From NCBI GenBank assembly GCA_963555705.1, contig OY743181.1:30198513-30262512 (forward strand): a DNA stretch of 64,000 nucleotides. Direction: 5' to 3'. The notes under the pieces were generated by a model. That model had not been told where the DNA came from. It saw only the letters and a list, made by a program, of their open reading frames with translations, and made no database searches. Shown one piece after another: positions 44,610-55,331 of the stretch. Position 1 is the first letter of the stretch. Every line of letters starts with the position of its first letter. The position numbers and the translations under genes are program-made. The DNA is from Ligustrum vulgare (lineage: Eukaryota; Streptophyta; Magnoliopsida; Lamiales; Oleaceae).

Positions 44610-45303
44610 TTATACAAGTGTAAAAGTGAGTACCATCTCCTGATTTATCTCTCCTTCGTTCATTAGATAAGCCTCTAAAGGGTCTTGTGCCTCCCACTCA
44701 CTTCTTTCTTGTGCCAAATTGGAAAGCAGAACAAATAAAGCCATTAAAAAACTATCCCTCTCATGCCCATCTTTTCTTGAATCAAAAGCCCCAATATACA
44801 CAATGCTTTTCATGTCATCAAGCCAACCAAAGTTACGTGCACTTCTCTTTTGATTAGTGGCGTAGAAGGTGGTGCACATAGGGACGTACCTATGTTGCCA
44901 GCAATTGAACACAAATTATACGCACAATTAGAATACTTATTCTCATGAGGAAAATACAAAGAACAATAAATCATAGCAAAATAGTACCGAAAATTCTTCA
45001 AAACCTTCTTGGCAACATCATAAAGCCAAGGAATTCCAAAATCCAAGTTTCCCACCAAGATTGGATCAACCAAAAATTTCACCCTACCCACTTCTCACAA
45101 CCAACTATTCCACTAATCCAAAAAATAAAAGCCTTTCATTTCCAACAAAAATTCTTAATCAATTAACAGGAGAAAAAAAGGAACTAAGAACAGAAAATCA
45201 AAATCCCACCTCCAAATAAATGAGTTTATACGTATCAGTTACAGGGTCACCTGACTTCACTACCGTTTCTTCGGATACTATAGTCGATACATCCTGACTC
45301 GAT
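44610..45303 (-). CDS. Spliced coding fragment, product not recognised
   Basis: Three exon-like blocks lie on minus. Exon a, 45303-45209, is bounded by CTTGCAG and a GTGGGA donor and reads VSEETVVKSGDPVTDTYKL. Exon b, about 45094-44990, follows a GAG acceptor and reads VKFLVDPILVGNLDFGIPWL. Exon c, about 44893-44612, reads GWLDDMKSIVYIGAFDSRK then SFLMALFVLLSNLAQERSEW. Codon use and splice sites look genuine. I do not recognise the family. Outer exons were not found: one side is an LTR, the other the LTR element at 44442. It may be a captured or stranded gene fragment. Whether it is expressed is unknown. Confidence 0.35.
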
Positions 45304-45374
45304 CTGCAAGAATTCAAATCTAACAGTTCAATCTAACTTAAGCATATTAAAACAATTGACCCATTAATTCATAA

Positions 45375-46530
45375 TGTATGTCAATCGCAAGTGTACGGTA
45401 TCGTATCCAAGTAATAAAGTCGACAAAAGTCCAAGTTGTTGTTCCACAGAGATTATGATTAACTACCGGAGTTAATCTAACCCTTGCTTTATGTGAACAA
45501 TTAAAGAATGAGATTTTTGTGTAAGCTAAACGATTTAACGAATAGCCATAAAACAAGAAAGCAAATTGGGTTTTTGTAATGAATGGATGAGAAGTTGGGA
45601 TTTCACGATTTCACATAGTCAATAATTTTAATTTCACCATTCAAATTTTAACCTAATAATGTGATTGATCGAGTGCACTTATGCATATGAAATTCATCGC
45701 TCGAGTTTAATTCAACTCTACTTAATTAGTTAATCGTGTTTCAAGACAGCAGGTCGTAATGATTAGGTGTATGGAATACAAGAACTCAATAAACACCACA
45801 ATAATAACAAACGTATATCTCTATCGTTCGTTCAATTATCGAATTTTATTCCTAGATCTAAATCGTGAGCTTACCTCTCGAATTATGAAAATAACTCATT
45901 AAATCAATGAATTAGTGGCCAGTTAATTCATGCATTAATTACAAAATAAAACCATCATATGCAATCTATACTTAAAACTTGAACAGTGCAATCAAAAGCA
46001 AAAAACTACGATACATCGTTATTCCCATCAAGAAATTTAGTTGTTCAACATAATAATAAAGAACAACATCACGAGTTTATTAAAGAAACATGTAAAAGAA
46101 CTCTATATCAAGAAATAGCTTCCACGCTTTGATATTTAACTCTCATGCCTTTGCCTCCAATTAACTTCAACAATCTCTATGGTAGGATGATGAATTTATC
46201 CTCTTGAATATGTGTGCAAAGGTTTCTCAATCATGTATGAGAAGTAGTACATATATGTTGTCAAGAAAACTAGGTAAAACAAGACATAATTTTGCGCATG
46301 GGCCTATTATTGCCCTGGGTTGTACTATTGCACGGTCGCTCAGTAGAGTTTGTGGTGGCCGCGCAGGCGACCAAAATTTAGATCTGCCCACTTGACTTCC
46401 AATCGCGCGGCCACCCAGTTTAGAAGTCGTGGCTACGTAGTTCACTGATTTTAGCGCAATTTCCATCTTTTTCAATGAGTTTAAGTATGTTCCTAAATTT
46501 TATTTGCACGTGAGTCCTTCATAATAAAAG
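45375..46530 (-). mobile_element. Athila-type LTR remnant, minus strand
   Basis: The inverse contains 'gtcgactttattacttggatacgat'-type text and 'cgtacacttgcg' (compare 'gtgcgcttgcag' at 21440), an ATAGAGATATACG block, and CpG-rich boxes at 46330-46440 (GGCCGCGCAGG, CGCGCGGCC). No clean ends, no TSD. Confidence 0.6.
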
Positions 46531-46544
46531 TAAACTAAACTAAC

Positions 46545-46855
46545 TTTAAATTATAATAATAAAAAATGAGGAAAACGAAATATTAAATAGTTGAAATTTA
46601 GGATTTCACTTAAATCTTGCTTAATTAATTTCTCAACATGCAAATTAACAAATTACTCATTCACAATGTTTGACCCGGTCCTCCAATTTTAGCTCATTAC
46701 TTCTCCCGAATGAAATTAATCCTAATTGATTGGTATAACATACTATATCTCTATGTCGATTAAAGCCAAAAAATCTCATTAACATTTTGTGAAAATAACT
46801 TAACGGATTACATGGGGATAGGCATTATCTCCTAAATTACTGGAGTTGACAAACA
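46545..46855 (-). mobile_element. Second Athila-type LTR remnant, minus strand
   Basis: Matches 26060-26260 in the same orientation: TTCACTTAAATCTTGC, CCCGAATGAAATTAATCC, CATACTATATCTCTATGTCG. It lies in tandem with the previous remnant. Edges are approximate. Confidence 0.6.
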
Positions 46856-46903
46856 ACCAATAACAATATTATTTGTTTCTTAGTATAGATTAGAAATTGA
46901 TAA

Positions 46904-46975
46904 TAGGGTGTGACCAAGTGGTATGGCAACGAGTTTTGGTCTCGCTATTCAGAGGTTCGAATTGAAGCACCAAGG
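46904..46975 (+). pseudogene. trnQ-UUG: Relic resembling plastid tRNA-Gln(UUG)
   Basis: GTGACCAAGTGGTATGGCAA is nearly the D-arm of plastid trnQ-UUG, and ACGAGTTTTGGTCTCG is its anticodon arm with TTG anticodon and a paired change (GGG/CCC to GAG/CTC). AGAGGTTCGAAT keeps the T-loop, but the 3' half of the T-stem and the acceptor do not pair. Best read as an old plastid-derived insertion. A tRNA-like SINE head is the alternative. Confidence 0.6.
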
Positions 46976-47004
46976 ATCCACGAATTGAAGCACCAAGGAT
47001 CCAC
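46959..47004 (+). repeat. 23-bp perfect tandem duplication
   Basis: The 23-bp unit starting GAATTGAAGCACCAAGGATC occurs twice without a gap (46959-46981 and 46982-47004). It begins inside the T-arm of the trnQ-like relic and ends at the MYB fragment. Confidence 0.95.
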
Positions 47005-47005
47005 G

Positions 47006-47268
47006 AGTTTGCTTAAAGACTGGATGTCGAAAATGCCAAAATCTGAACAATCGATTTCTTCTTCTAATCAATCAACAACAATCTGACGTCGTTTGGGAGT
47101 TATTCAAATTCAGGTGTTTGGAGATCTGATTCTCTTGAGGCTAGCTTTGTTCAAGGTAAAAGCAAACCCAACCCTATTGGACTTGCTCCATTATCAATGC
47201 TAGAAAATTGGTTGCTTGATGAGAGTGTGATTCCAGGGAAAGAATATTTGACTGAATTTCATATTTGA
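47006..47268 (+). pseudogene. R2R3-MYB C-terminal fragment
   Basis: The frame reads SLLKDWMSKMPKSEQSISSS. After a 1-2 base shift near 47082 it continues through GSYSNSGVWRSDSLEASF and GLAPLSMLENWLLDES to a stop at 47266-47268. 'LLK/EGWM' followed by a Ser-rich linker and a terminal 'ENWLLDE' is the C-terminal layout I recall for subgroup-1 R2R3-MYB factors (MYB30/60/94/96 group). No DNA-binding repeats are present. Downstream to 47439 may be its 3' untranslated region. Confidence is limited by the short match. Confidence 0.45.
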
Positions 47269-49427
47269 TTAAAACTTTCAGAATTATTATTTGGTGGCAA
47301 GATTGGAGCATATTTCGCACTGCTTACAAGAACTTTTTAGTTACATATTTCTCTGGCACTAATAGTCTGATAAATGATATCGGTTTTTCTTCCCCTTTTC
47401 TTATTGTCAATGTCTTTGTAAGGATAATTAGCACAAATTTGTAGCGATCGGGAATTTTTCAGTTGATTATAAAATAAATATTTAATTTCTCAAAAATGTG
47501 TCGCTATAATTTCACCTATTTTTTTTTAAATTAAAGCGTGTTCGTCTAGCCATGCTGATTATTTCGAGCCAATAAAATATAATTTGAATCCAATTCGATT
47601 CTTAGTCCAATTTCATAATTTTAAATATTGTCCAAATCCAAAATTTGATTTAAGCCCAAAAATATTATTTATTTTAAATCCAAGTTATTTTAAGTCTAAA
47701 ATTTCAAAGTTCAATTTTATTATTACTCAAATTTATTTTTTATCCAAGTTTTATATTTTAAGTAATTATTTTTAGTAATGTATTCTATTCGCACTAGTAT
47801 TCTTGTAACCCAAATTTTTACAATCATATTCTAAATCAAACGTTTCCATATTCAACATTTTACAATTCTATTCCAATTGGAACACTTTCCATATCAAATC
47901 TGTATATACTCCCTTTCTTCAATTCAAGTCACATACAAAAAATCACAACACTTTTCAAAATGCAATTTCCCGTCTAGGCATGTTTGTTTCTGCGTTCAAC
48001 CCGCCATTGTCAGCCATAACCAAGTCATGTCCAACACCAAACTCTAAAACCAAGTCGAAGTCGAACCTCCCAATCCCAGCCTCAAGCTATGAACCGAATC
48101 AAACACCGGAGGAGCTCACTGCCATTGCCCAACACCATCAATATAGCAAACAGCATTGCCCACTGATCAACTGTACAACCCAAAGCCTCAATCACACAAA
48201 CCCAACCATCGCTGTCACCACCAATTGCACAAGCCAAACCTTCACTGCCATTACAACCCAATCTATCAAACCACCATATACCCAATCAGTCGAGTTTCCA
48301 AGAATTGTTTATTACCAAACAACAATCCTCCCAACTCCAATTTGTATCCATGATCAAAAATCCCAAAGCAACCAAGAAAAATAAAAGGACCCAACACCTC
48401 ACCTCACTGCCAACGACCACCACTGCGTTGAAACACCACCTCAAAACATCCACCGCCCAAACTTCAATCCCCCAACCAATTAACTCCAAAACAACCCAAA
48501 ATGACCAAGAGACCAAATAATAAACTAAACCAAACACCTACCTCGGCATCGACTGCTCAATCGAGTTATCACCAGAAATCGCAGCACCCAAAAATCGCCC
48601 AGCCTCCTTCTGTTGCAGCCCCCCTACATCGACAACATCACCACCCCTCGATGGAGGTGTCACCGCATGCGATCGCCGGCGAATGGCACCGGCGCCCCCT
48701 TCCCCGTCACCTCTCTCCCTCTCTCTGTCGTTTTGAATGGAGAGAGAGATGAGGATTGGTTTTAATGTTTTAATTTTATAAAAATGCCCTTTAGTCCCCC
48801 CTTGTTTTCAAAGTTAACTATTTCATCTCTGTTAGTTTTAAAGTCACTTATTTAAGCCCCACTTTTTTTAAAGCCTTTTAATTCAGTCCCAAGTTTTAAA
48901 ATATTTTATGTCAGCCCCTTTGGTTTTAAAAGTATTATTTTGATATTTTGGTTTTAAAATGTTTTGATTCAGCCTTGCACTTTTAAAATAAGTTAGTTAA
49001 TCCCCAAGATATTTAAAACATATGAGTCAGCCCAATTGCTTTCAAAATTATTTATTCTCGTCCCAACTCTATTAAAATCCCAACTATGTTTAATTTTCAA
49101 TTTAAACCCTAAACATTTATTCTTTTTTTAAAAACTATTTCATTTTAAAACCTTTGAATTTCAAAATACTAGTTTAAAATTTATTTTATATATTGGCTAG
49201 ACGAGGCGTTTGGACATTTAGAAGATTGACGTTTTCCCTCTCAACAAACTCGAGATTACTTTCAAGGTAGGTACATTACTTCAAAAATCTTTTATGTTAA
49301 ATGTACAATATTACGTAAACATGTATTGTGAATTTATGCATGTGATTACGTAATGGATTAATTAGACTCTACACTAGTTCCTTCAATCCTTCGTAAATAA
49401 ATACATTATTTAGAAAAATACCCGATT

Positions 49428-49431
<4 letters not shown>

Positions 49432-49464
<33 letters not shown>
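49432..49464. repeat. (AG)n microsatellite
   Basis: An uninterrupted AG run of about 33 bp inside the solo LTR. Confidence 0.95.
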
Positions 49465-49468
<4 letters not shown>

Positions 49469-50370
49469 GTTTTATTGACCTCATTAATTATGAAACCTAT
49501 TATTTAGGGATGTAGTTACCATTTATTTAGGAAATTAAATTAGGAATGTAATTACATATAAAATAAACTGATAATATGAAAATTACAATTATTAAATTGG
49601 TTTAATAATATGGGAAGTCATCTTCTAAATCGGACGTAATATTACGAGTTATGTAATTTAATTAAAATTACATACAATTTAACATACCTCGAATTGACGT
49701 TAAATGAAATTTAATCGATAAAATCATATACCAGCTTCAGATTACATCCAATGTAATGTTTTACAAATATTAAATAATTGTATGGAATGTAATATTACGA
49801 GCAACCCCAGCACTTGCCCTATGTATTACATTCGTTGTAATATTACATCCAGTGATACTTCAAAACTCTATGGATTCATGAGGCAAAATTACATGCACAA
49901 TAGTCTTTCAATGAGTTTAATTTCACGTTATCTACTATTACAAGCTTTGTAATATAATTAAAATACCGTCATTTTGTGATGTTTGATACATTGTAATGAC
50001 AACATGTATTACAGTACATTACACGACATGTAACATTAGTAGCAACAATGTAATATTACATGAAAATGGTAGGGATTAATCATTACACAAATATAGAGGG
50101 TGGTAGTCTGCAAAGAAATGAAAAGTGGCTAAATTCTAGGATATTTGAAATTTTCTAATTTAATTAGCTAAATAATTGGTAATAATTTCCTAAATAAAAG
50201 GATTTCTAGTTAATCATGTCAATCAAATATTACATTTTCTCTCTTCAAAATTCGGTATTTTTCTAAAGTTATGACAAGAAATTCAGTAATATTACAAATA
50301 GTTTGAAAATCGGGTATTTTTCAATTACAGTACATTACATCTAGGTAGTTACGTAATTTATGAGAACTAG

Positions 50371-50615
50371 TTGCCTTCGGGCCCATATTCACATGTCTTC
50401 GGGCATGGACCAATTGCTTTCGTGCCCAGATCCACATGTCTTCGGGCATGGACCAATTGCCTCCGGGCCCAAATCTATATGTCTTCGGGCATGGACCAAT
50501 TGCCTTCAGGCCCAGATCCACATGTCTTCGGGCATGAAAATTTATGACTTATGAGATCCACTTGCCTTCGGGCATGAAAATTTATGACTTATGAGATCCA
50601 CTTGCCTTCGGGCAT
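50371..50615 (+). repeat. Minisatellite, 43-bp x4 then 40-bp x2
   Basis: Units starting TTGCCTTCGGGCCCA lie at 50371, 50414, 50457 and 50500, each 43 bp apart. They contain CACATGTCTTCGGGCATGG. Two 40-bp units with AAATTTATGACTTATGAGAT follow (50531 and 50571). The array is in the downstream part of the solo LTR. Confidence 0.95.
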
Positions 50616-51599
50616 GAGAGTACTACTACATGAGAATTTATGAGATGATGTTGCATGATTATATGTGTTATTTACGGTATAGTTTATTTAATTTGCGCTG
50701 AACCTACTGAGTATTTCTATGAAATGCTCACCCGTATTTTTAAACTTACAAATTGCAGATTTCGGAGTTGATGACGGAGCGGGTGATGGTGGCTATTGAA
50801 CAAGTTTTAAAACATGCTTTTGTTTAGAATTTCGAGAACTTATTTACTCTATCCAATTTATGTTAAACTTTGAATTTATTTAATGTTTAAATTTTTGAAT
50901 GAAACTATTTAAATTAAATCTCAGTTATTTTTTCACACAAATTATTATTTGAAAGTCAATTTTAAAGGACGGCGTGACGTCCCGGGTTTACGAAATTCGG
51001 GGTATTATAAAATTACATTCCAAGTTCATTTTATTTTGTGGAATATATCTCTACCTTGTGTAAAACATCCCTAATCATTCAAATCTTGTTTAATACATCC
51101 CCTTTCTTATATTACTTTTCCCAAAGAAATGATAAATCTTCCGAACCTTTTAAATAAAGAAGAAAAGTAAAGAATTAATTGCATTCATTACTTCAAAATT
51201 TTCAAAAAAGTGCAAGAGTCCTAATTAAATAATTTTAAAAAATAAAAATAAATATTGTAATAAATATTTTCACATTTTAAATATTATATATTAAAATCAA
51301 TCGGAATCCTTCTTCTTCTTCCACCTGGGACTGAAGGTTGACTGCGACATCTCTGCTGTCGGAATTCAAGCCAAAATCGACGAAAAAATTGCCTTCGATT
51401 CTTGCCTCAAACTTCCAAAGTCAATAATGTTTGGGCTTTTTTTTTTTTTTTTTTTTTACGGTTAAATCATGTGTTTTAATCTTATGGAATTAAAATTTGA
51501 CGGAGTTGCGATTGTGAGATTCTATTGTATCTCCCAGCTTTTTTCCATGGACTCATTTTCTCCCCTGTCTATCATACTTCACAATTCGCAACGGTGAGA

Positions 51600-51960
51600 A
51601 TTTCTATGTTGCAGATATCAGATGGCATCCCTATTTTCTTGATCATTCAGTGCCCAAGGAAGGTGTTGTTAAGAAGGACTATTATATGAATAAGTATAGA
51701 TCGCGAGTTGAACAAATGAAATCTCGAATGACTAAGGTTTGTATCGCTCTTGAAGCCGTTCCCTTGAACAATCTAGTTTTTTTTTTTTTTTTTTTTTTAT
51801 CTTGAATCTTGCATATAAGTAATATGATTCTGAAACATTGTGACTTGCAGATCTTTAAGGGTTTTTTGAATAGAATACAAAATGGATGGGCTAACTTACG
51901 TTCAATTTGGGATAAGTAATTCAACAATGCGTCATTTCTTATATTTTAAGGAGGTGTTAA
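51600..51960 (+). pseudogene. DsbA-like (FrnE family) oxidoreductase fragment
   Basis: After an AG acceptor at 51613-51614 the frame reads DIRWHPYFLDHSVPKEGVV, then KKDYYMNKYRSRVEQM to a splice donor AAG/GTTTGT at 51736. After an intron (51737-51850) it resumes IFKGF, then, shifted, EYKMDGLT. This is the helical insert of plant DsbA-like thioredoxin-fold proteins related to bacterial FrnE, which typically read RWxPFFLxPxAPKEGV. The catalytic thioredoxin CxxC part upstream was not found. The exon-2 frameshift suggests a pseudogene. Intron retention shows it came from genomic DNA. Confidence 0.65.
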
Positions 51961-52352
51961 AACTCACAAAATAAATCGTTGGAAGCACCTTAACTATTGT
52001 GTTAAAGAAGGTGGTGGTTTTCAGTTCCCATATTGTATTTATGACTATTAGTACAAAGTATATTGAGCGTTTGTAGTTGACGTCAATTATGTCATGTTTA
52101 GTAAAAAGACAATGCTAAACAGGAAGACCAAGATTTTTATTTTTTCTTTATTAATTCGTAGATTTTACTGCTTTTTTTTTCTCAATTGTACATTTTCTAT
52201 AATTTTGTATTTTTCAATGAAATATGTCCATGCCTCGCACGAGTGTAAAACTAGTTATTTTGTATATCTATTATTACTAACATTTTTTTTAACTTTTAAT
52301 TTTTTATTATTATTATTTTAAAAAATAATAATGGTCTCCAACAAGGGCAAGG
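51961..52352. other. Intergenic, nothing recognised
   Basis: AT-rich sequence. A 75-codon frame at 52094-52321 is hydrophobic and T-rich and resembles no protein. Confidence 0.4.
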
Positions 52353-53400
52353 TTAGGTGGCCTCCTGTTTGTATTTTATTTTGTATTTTCATTTTTGAAA
52401 ATGTTTTATGTTTCCTATTTTTATTTTTATTTTTAAATTTGCTAAAAACGTGTTTGGTTTGTCATTTCTGAAAACTATTTTTGGAAATGAAAAACTGAAA
52501 ACAAGTACTGTTTGAAATTTTGCAGAATACTACTTAAACTATTTTTAATTAATTTGCTTGCAGAATACTATTGTGTTTAAACTCAAATTTCCTTTCACAA
52601 TACACTCAAAACATGATTACATGCAACACACTAATGTGAGCATTAAGAATCTATAATAACACAGCTTGGTCAGGTTCGAGATTTGAGAAAACTCTAGTTC
52701 TATTAAAATTCAGAAAATGCAAGTTCTTTCAAAATCACCAGAGTCCATTTATCAAGTCATTTTTTGAAATATAACAACAAGAATTCCTACTTAATTTTTT
52801 TTGTAATGTTGATATTGAATTCAATAAAAACTTTATTTTAGGCTTAGTTCCAAGTTAGAATAATTCTAAAAAAAAAAATTATTTATGCTTAATTCCAAGT
52901 TAAGATAATTCTCCAAAGAAAAAAAACTTTATTTAGCCTCCATTCGGCGGCTAGGAAGTAAAAAAAAAAGGTTTTTTTTGTGTGGTTTGTTAGGTAGATT
53001 GATGGTTAAAAAGTGGAGAGAGAAATATGTAGGGTTAGAGATTGATTTGAGGAATTGTGTAGTTTAAAAATTGGTTTAAAAACCAAAAAAAACCTAAAAA
53101 ATCCTATTTACCGAACATAGGCTTAGAGTTTAGTTCTAAGCTAGGATAATTTTTTAAAAAAAAAAAAAATTCAAAAACGCGTTTTCGCGTTTTGAACATT
53201 TTTGTTGAACTATATTTAAAACGTCTAAAACGAGGTTTTGGGCTCAAAAAATGGTTTTTTTTTTGTGGTTTTTTCGGTAGATGGATGGTTAAAAAGTGGA
53301 GAGAGGTAGGGTTAGAGATTGATTTGAGGAATTTTATAGTTTAAAATTGATTTAAAAATAAAAAAAAAAACCTAAAAAAATCCTATTTACCTAACAGAGG
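52353..53400 (+). mobile_element. 'GTTCT'-family repeat, copy A with adjacent block X
   Basis: Copy A starts GGTGGCCTCCTGTTTGTATT and runs through TTCACAATACACTCAAAAC and ACAGCTTGGTCAGGTTCG to GCTTAGTTCCAAGTTAG words near 52845. It is in direct orientation with copy C (54350) and inverted to copy B. Block X (53120-53250, with AAACGCGTTTTCGCGTTTTG) recurs directly at about 55131-55255. No protein is encoded. Confidence 0.8.
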
Positions 53401-53404
53401 CTTA

Positions 53405-53654
53405 AGTGGCGTTCTGTTTGTATTTTCATTTTCGAAAATATTTTGCCCCTATTCTCTTTGCTGTTTTGAGGTCGTTTTCTATTTTTATTTTCGAAAACGC
53501 TAAAAACGCGTTCTCTTTACCATTTTCGAAAACGCATTTTGAAAAAAAAAAATAAAAATTGTACACAAAACGAAAAATGCCCGAAACATCGTTTTGGGCG
53601 TTTTGTGTGTATTTCGACAAAAAATGTCTAAAACGCGGAAAACGCGTTTTTGTA

Positions 53655-53720
<66 letters not shown>

Positions 53721-55137
53721 GAATTATCTTAACTTAGAACTAAGTTTAATATAAAGTTTTTATTTTTTTTATTTTTTTTTTATTTTTTTTAGAATTATCC
53801 TAGCTTGGAACTAAGCCTAAATAAATTTTTTTTTTTTTTTTTTTTTTTGAGAATTATCCTAACTTGGAACTTAGTTTAAATAAATTTTTATTGAATTCAA
53901 TATCAACATTACAAAAAAAATTAAATGAGAATTTTTGTTGTTATATTTCAAAAAATGCAATGATAAATGGACTCTGGTGGTTTTGAAAGAACTTGCATTT
54001 TCTGGATTTTAATAGAAGTAGAGCTTTCTCAAGTCCCGAACCTGACCAAGCTGTGTTAATATAGACTCTTAATGCTCACATTAGTGTGTTGCATGTAACC
54101 ATATTTTTAGTGCATTGTGAAAGAAAATTTGAGTTGGAGTTAGTAGTATTCTGCAAGCAAATTAATTAAAAATAGTTTAAATAGTGTTCTGCAAAATTTC
54201 AAACAGAATGTGTTTTCCAGCTTTTCATTTTCAAAAACAGTTTTCAGAAATGACAAACCAAACGCGTTTTCAACAAATTTGAAAACAAAAATGAAAACAC
54301 AAAACATTTTCAAAAATGAAAATACAAAATAAAATACAAACAGAACGCCACCTTTGTATTTCCTGTTTTCATTTTTGTTTTCAAATTTGCTGAAAACGCG
54401 TTTGATTTGTCATTTCTGAAAACTGTTTTTGAAAATGAAAAGCTGAAAAATACGTTTTGTTTGAAATTATGCAGAATACTACTTAAATTATTTTAATTAA
54501 TTTGTTTGCAGAACACTACTGATTCAAACTCAAATTTCCTTTCACAATATACTCAAAACATGGTTACATGCAACACACTAATGTGAGCATTAAGAGTCTA
54601 TAATAACACAGCTTGGTCAGGTTCGGGATTTGATAAAGCTCTAGTTCTATTAAAATCCAGAAAATGCAAGTTCTTTCAAAATCACCAGAGTCCATTTATC
54701 AAGGCATTTTTTGAAATATAACAACAAGAATTCTCACTTAATTTTTTTTGTAATGTTGATATTGAATTCAATAAAATTTTATTTAAGTTTAGTTCCAAGT
54801 TAAGATAATTCTAAAAAAAAAAGAAAAAATTTATTTAGGCTTAGTTCCAAGTTAGGATAATTCTAAAAAAAATAATAAATAAATAAAAAAATAAAAACTT
54901 TATATTAAGCTTAGTTTCAAGTTAAGATAATTCTTAAAAAAAAAAAAAAAAATCCCAAAACCCGCGTTTTGAACATTTTTTGTCGAAATACACACAAAAC
55001 GCTCAAAACGAGTACAATTTTTTTTTTGTTTTCCAAAATACAATTTTGAAAATTTTAAAGAGCACGCGTTTTTAGCGTTTTCAAAAATAAAAACAGAAAA
55101 CGACCTTAAAACAGTAAAGAGAATATGGTCTTAAAGT
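53405..55137. repeat. Large palindrome (inverted repeat), centre near 54353
   Basis: The left arm comprises D (53405-53645), an AT microsatellite, three tandem 'AGAATTATC...CTTGGAACTTAG' units and copy B. The right arm comprises copy C, the same three units inverted and D' (about 54955-55137). Arms are about 0.8-0.95 kb with almost no spacer: B ends GAACGCCACC at 54354 and C starts TTTGTATTTCCTG. Identity was not computed, but long blocks such as ACTAATGTGAGCATTAAGA match exactly. The outer ends share the GTTCTNTTT motif. Confidence 0.85.
53661..53717. repeat. (AT)n microsatellite
   Basis: About 57 bp of AT dinucleotides in the left arm of the palindrome, absent from the right arm. Confidence 0.95.
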
Positions 55138-55331
55138 TTAGTTCAAAGCTAGAATAATTTTTAAAAAAAAAAAAATTTTCAAAACGCATTTTCGCGTTTT
55201 GAACATTTTTGTTGAAATATATTTAAAACGTTTAAAACGAGATTTTGGGCTCATTTTGGGGTTTAGTATTTTGTATACAATTTTTTTTTTGTTTTTCGTA
55301 GTGAGCGAAAATGATAAAAAGAACGCGAATT

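Larger units (their letters stand above)
47440..51009 (+). mobile_element. Solo LTR of a chromovirus (3.57 kb)
   Basis: It begins TGTAGCGATCGGGAATTTT and ends TTCGGGGTATTATA, where the expected CA has become TA. The TSD AAATT is perfect (47435-47439 and 51010-51014). Start and end match the LTR at 26494-28917 on the opposite strand. Inside are a Pro/Ser/Thr-coding leader-like stretch (47980-48750) with a CpG-rich part near 48650-48720, an AG microsatellite, TAATATTAC palindromes and a minisatellite. The long frames inside are by-products of composition. Confidence 0.85.

Noticed and set aside
47980..48752. Pro/Thr/Ser-rich frames of 65-134 codons on both strands
   Set aside because: They overlap one another inside a solo LTR with a perfect TSD, no protein similarity is visible, and CCA/ACC-rich composition explains their openness.
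49637..50059. Geminivirus-derived origin, because of TAATATTAC words
   Set aside because: There is no GC-rich stem around the 9-mers, no Rep-like frame nearby, and the words sit in an LTR rich in similar ATTACAT sequence.
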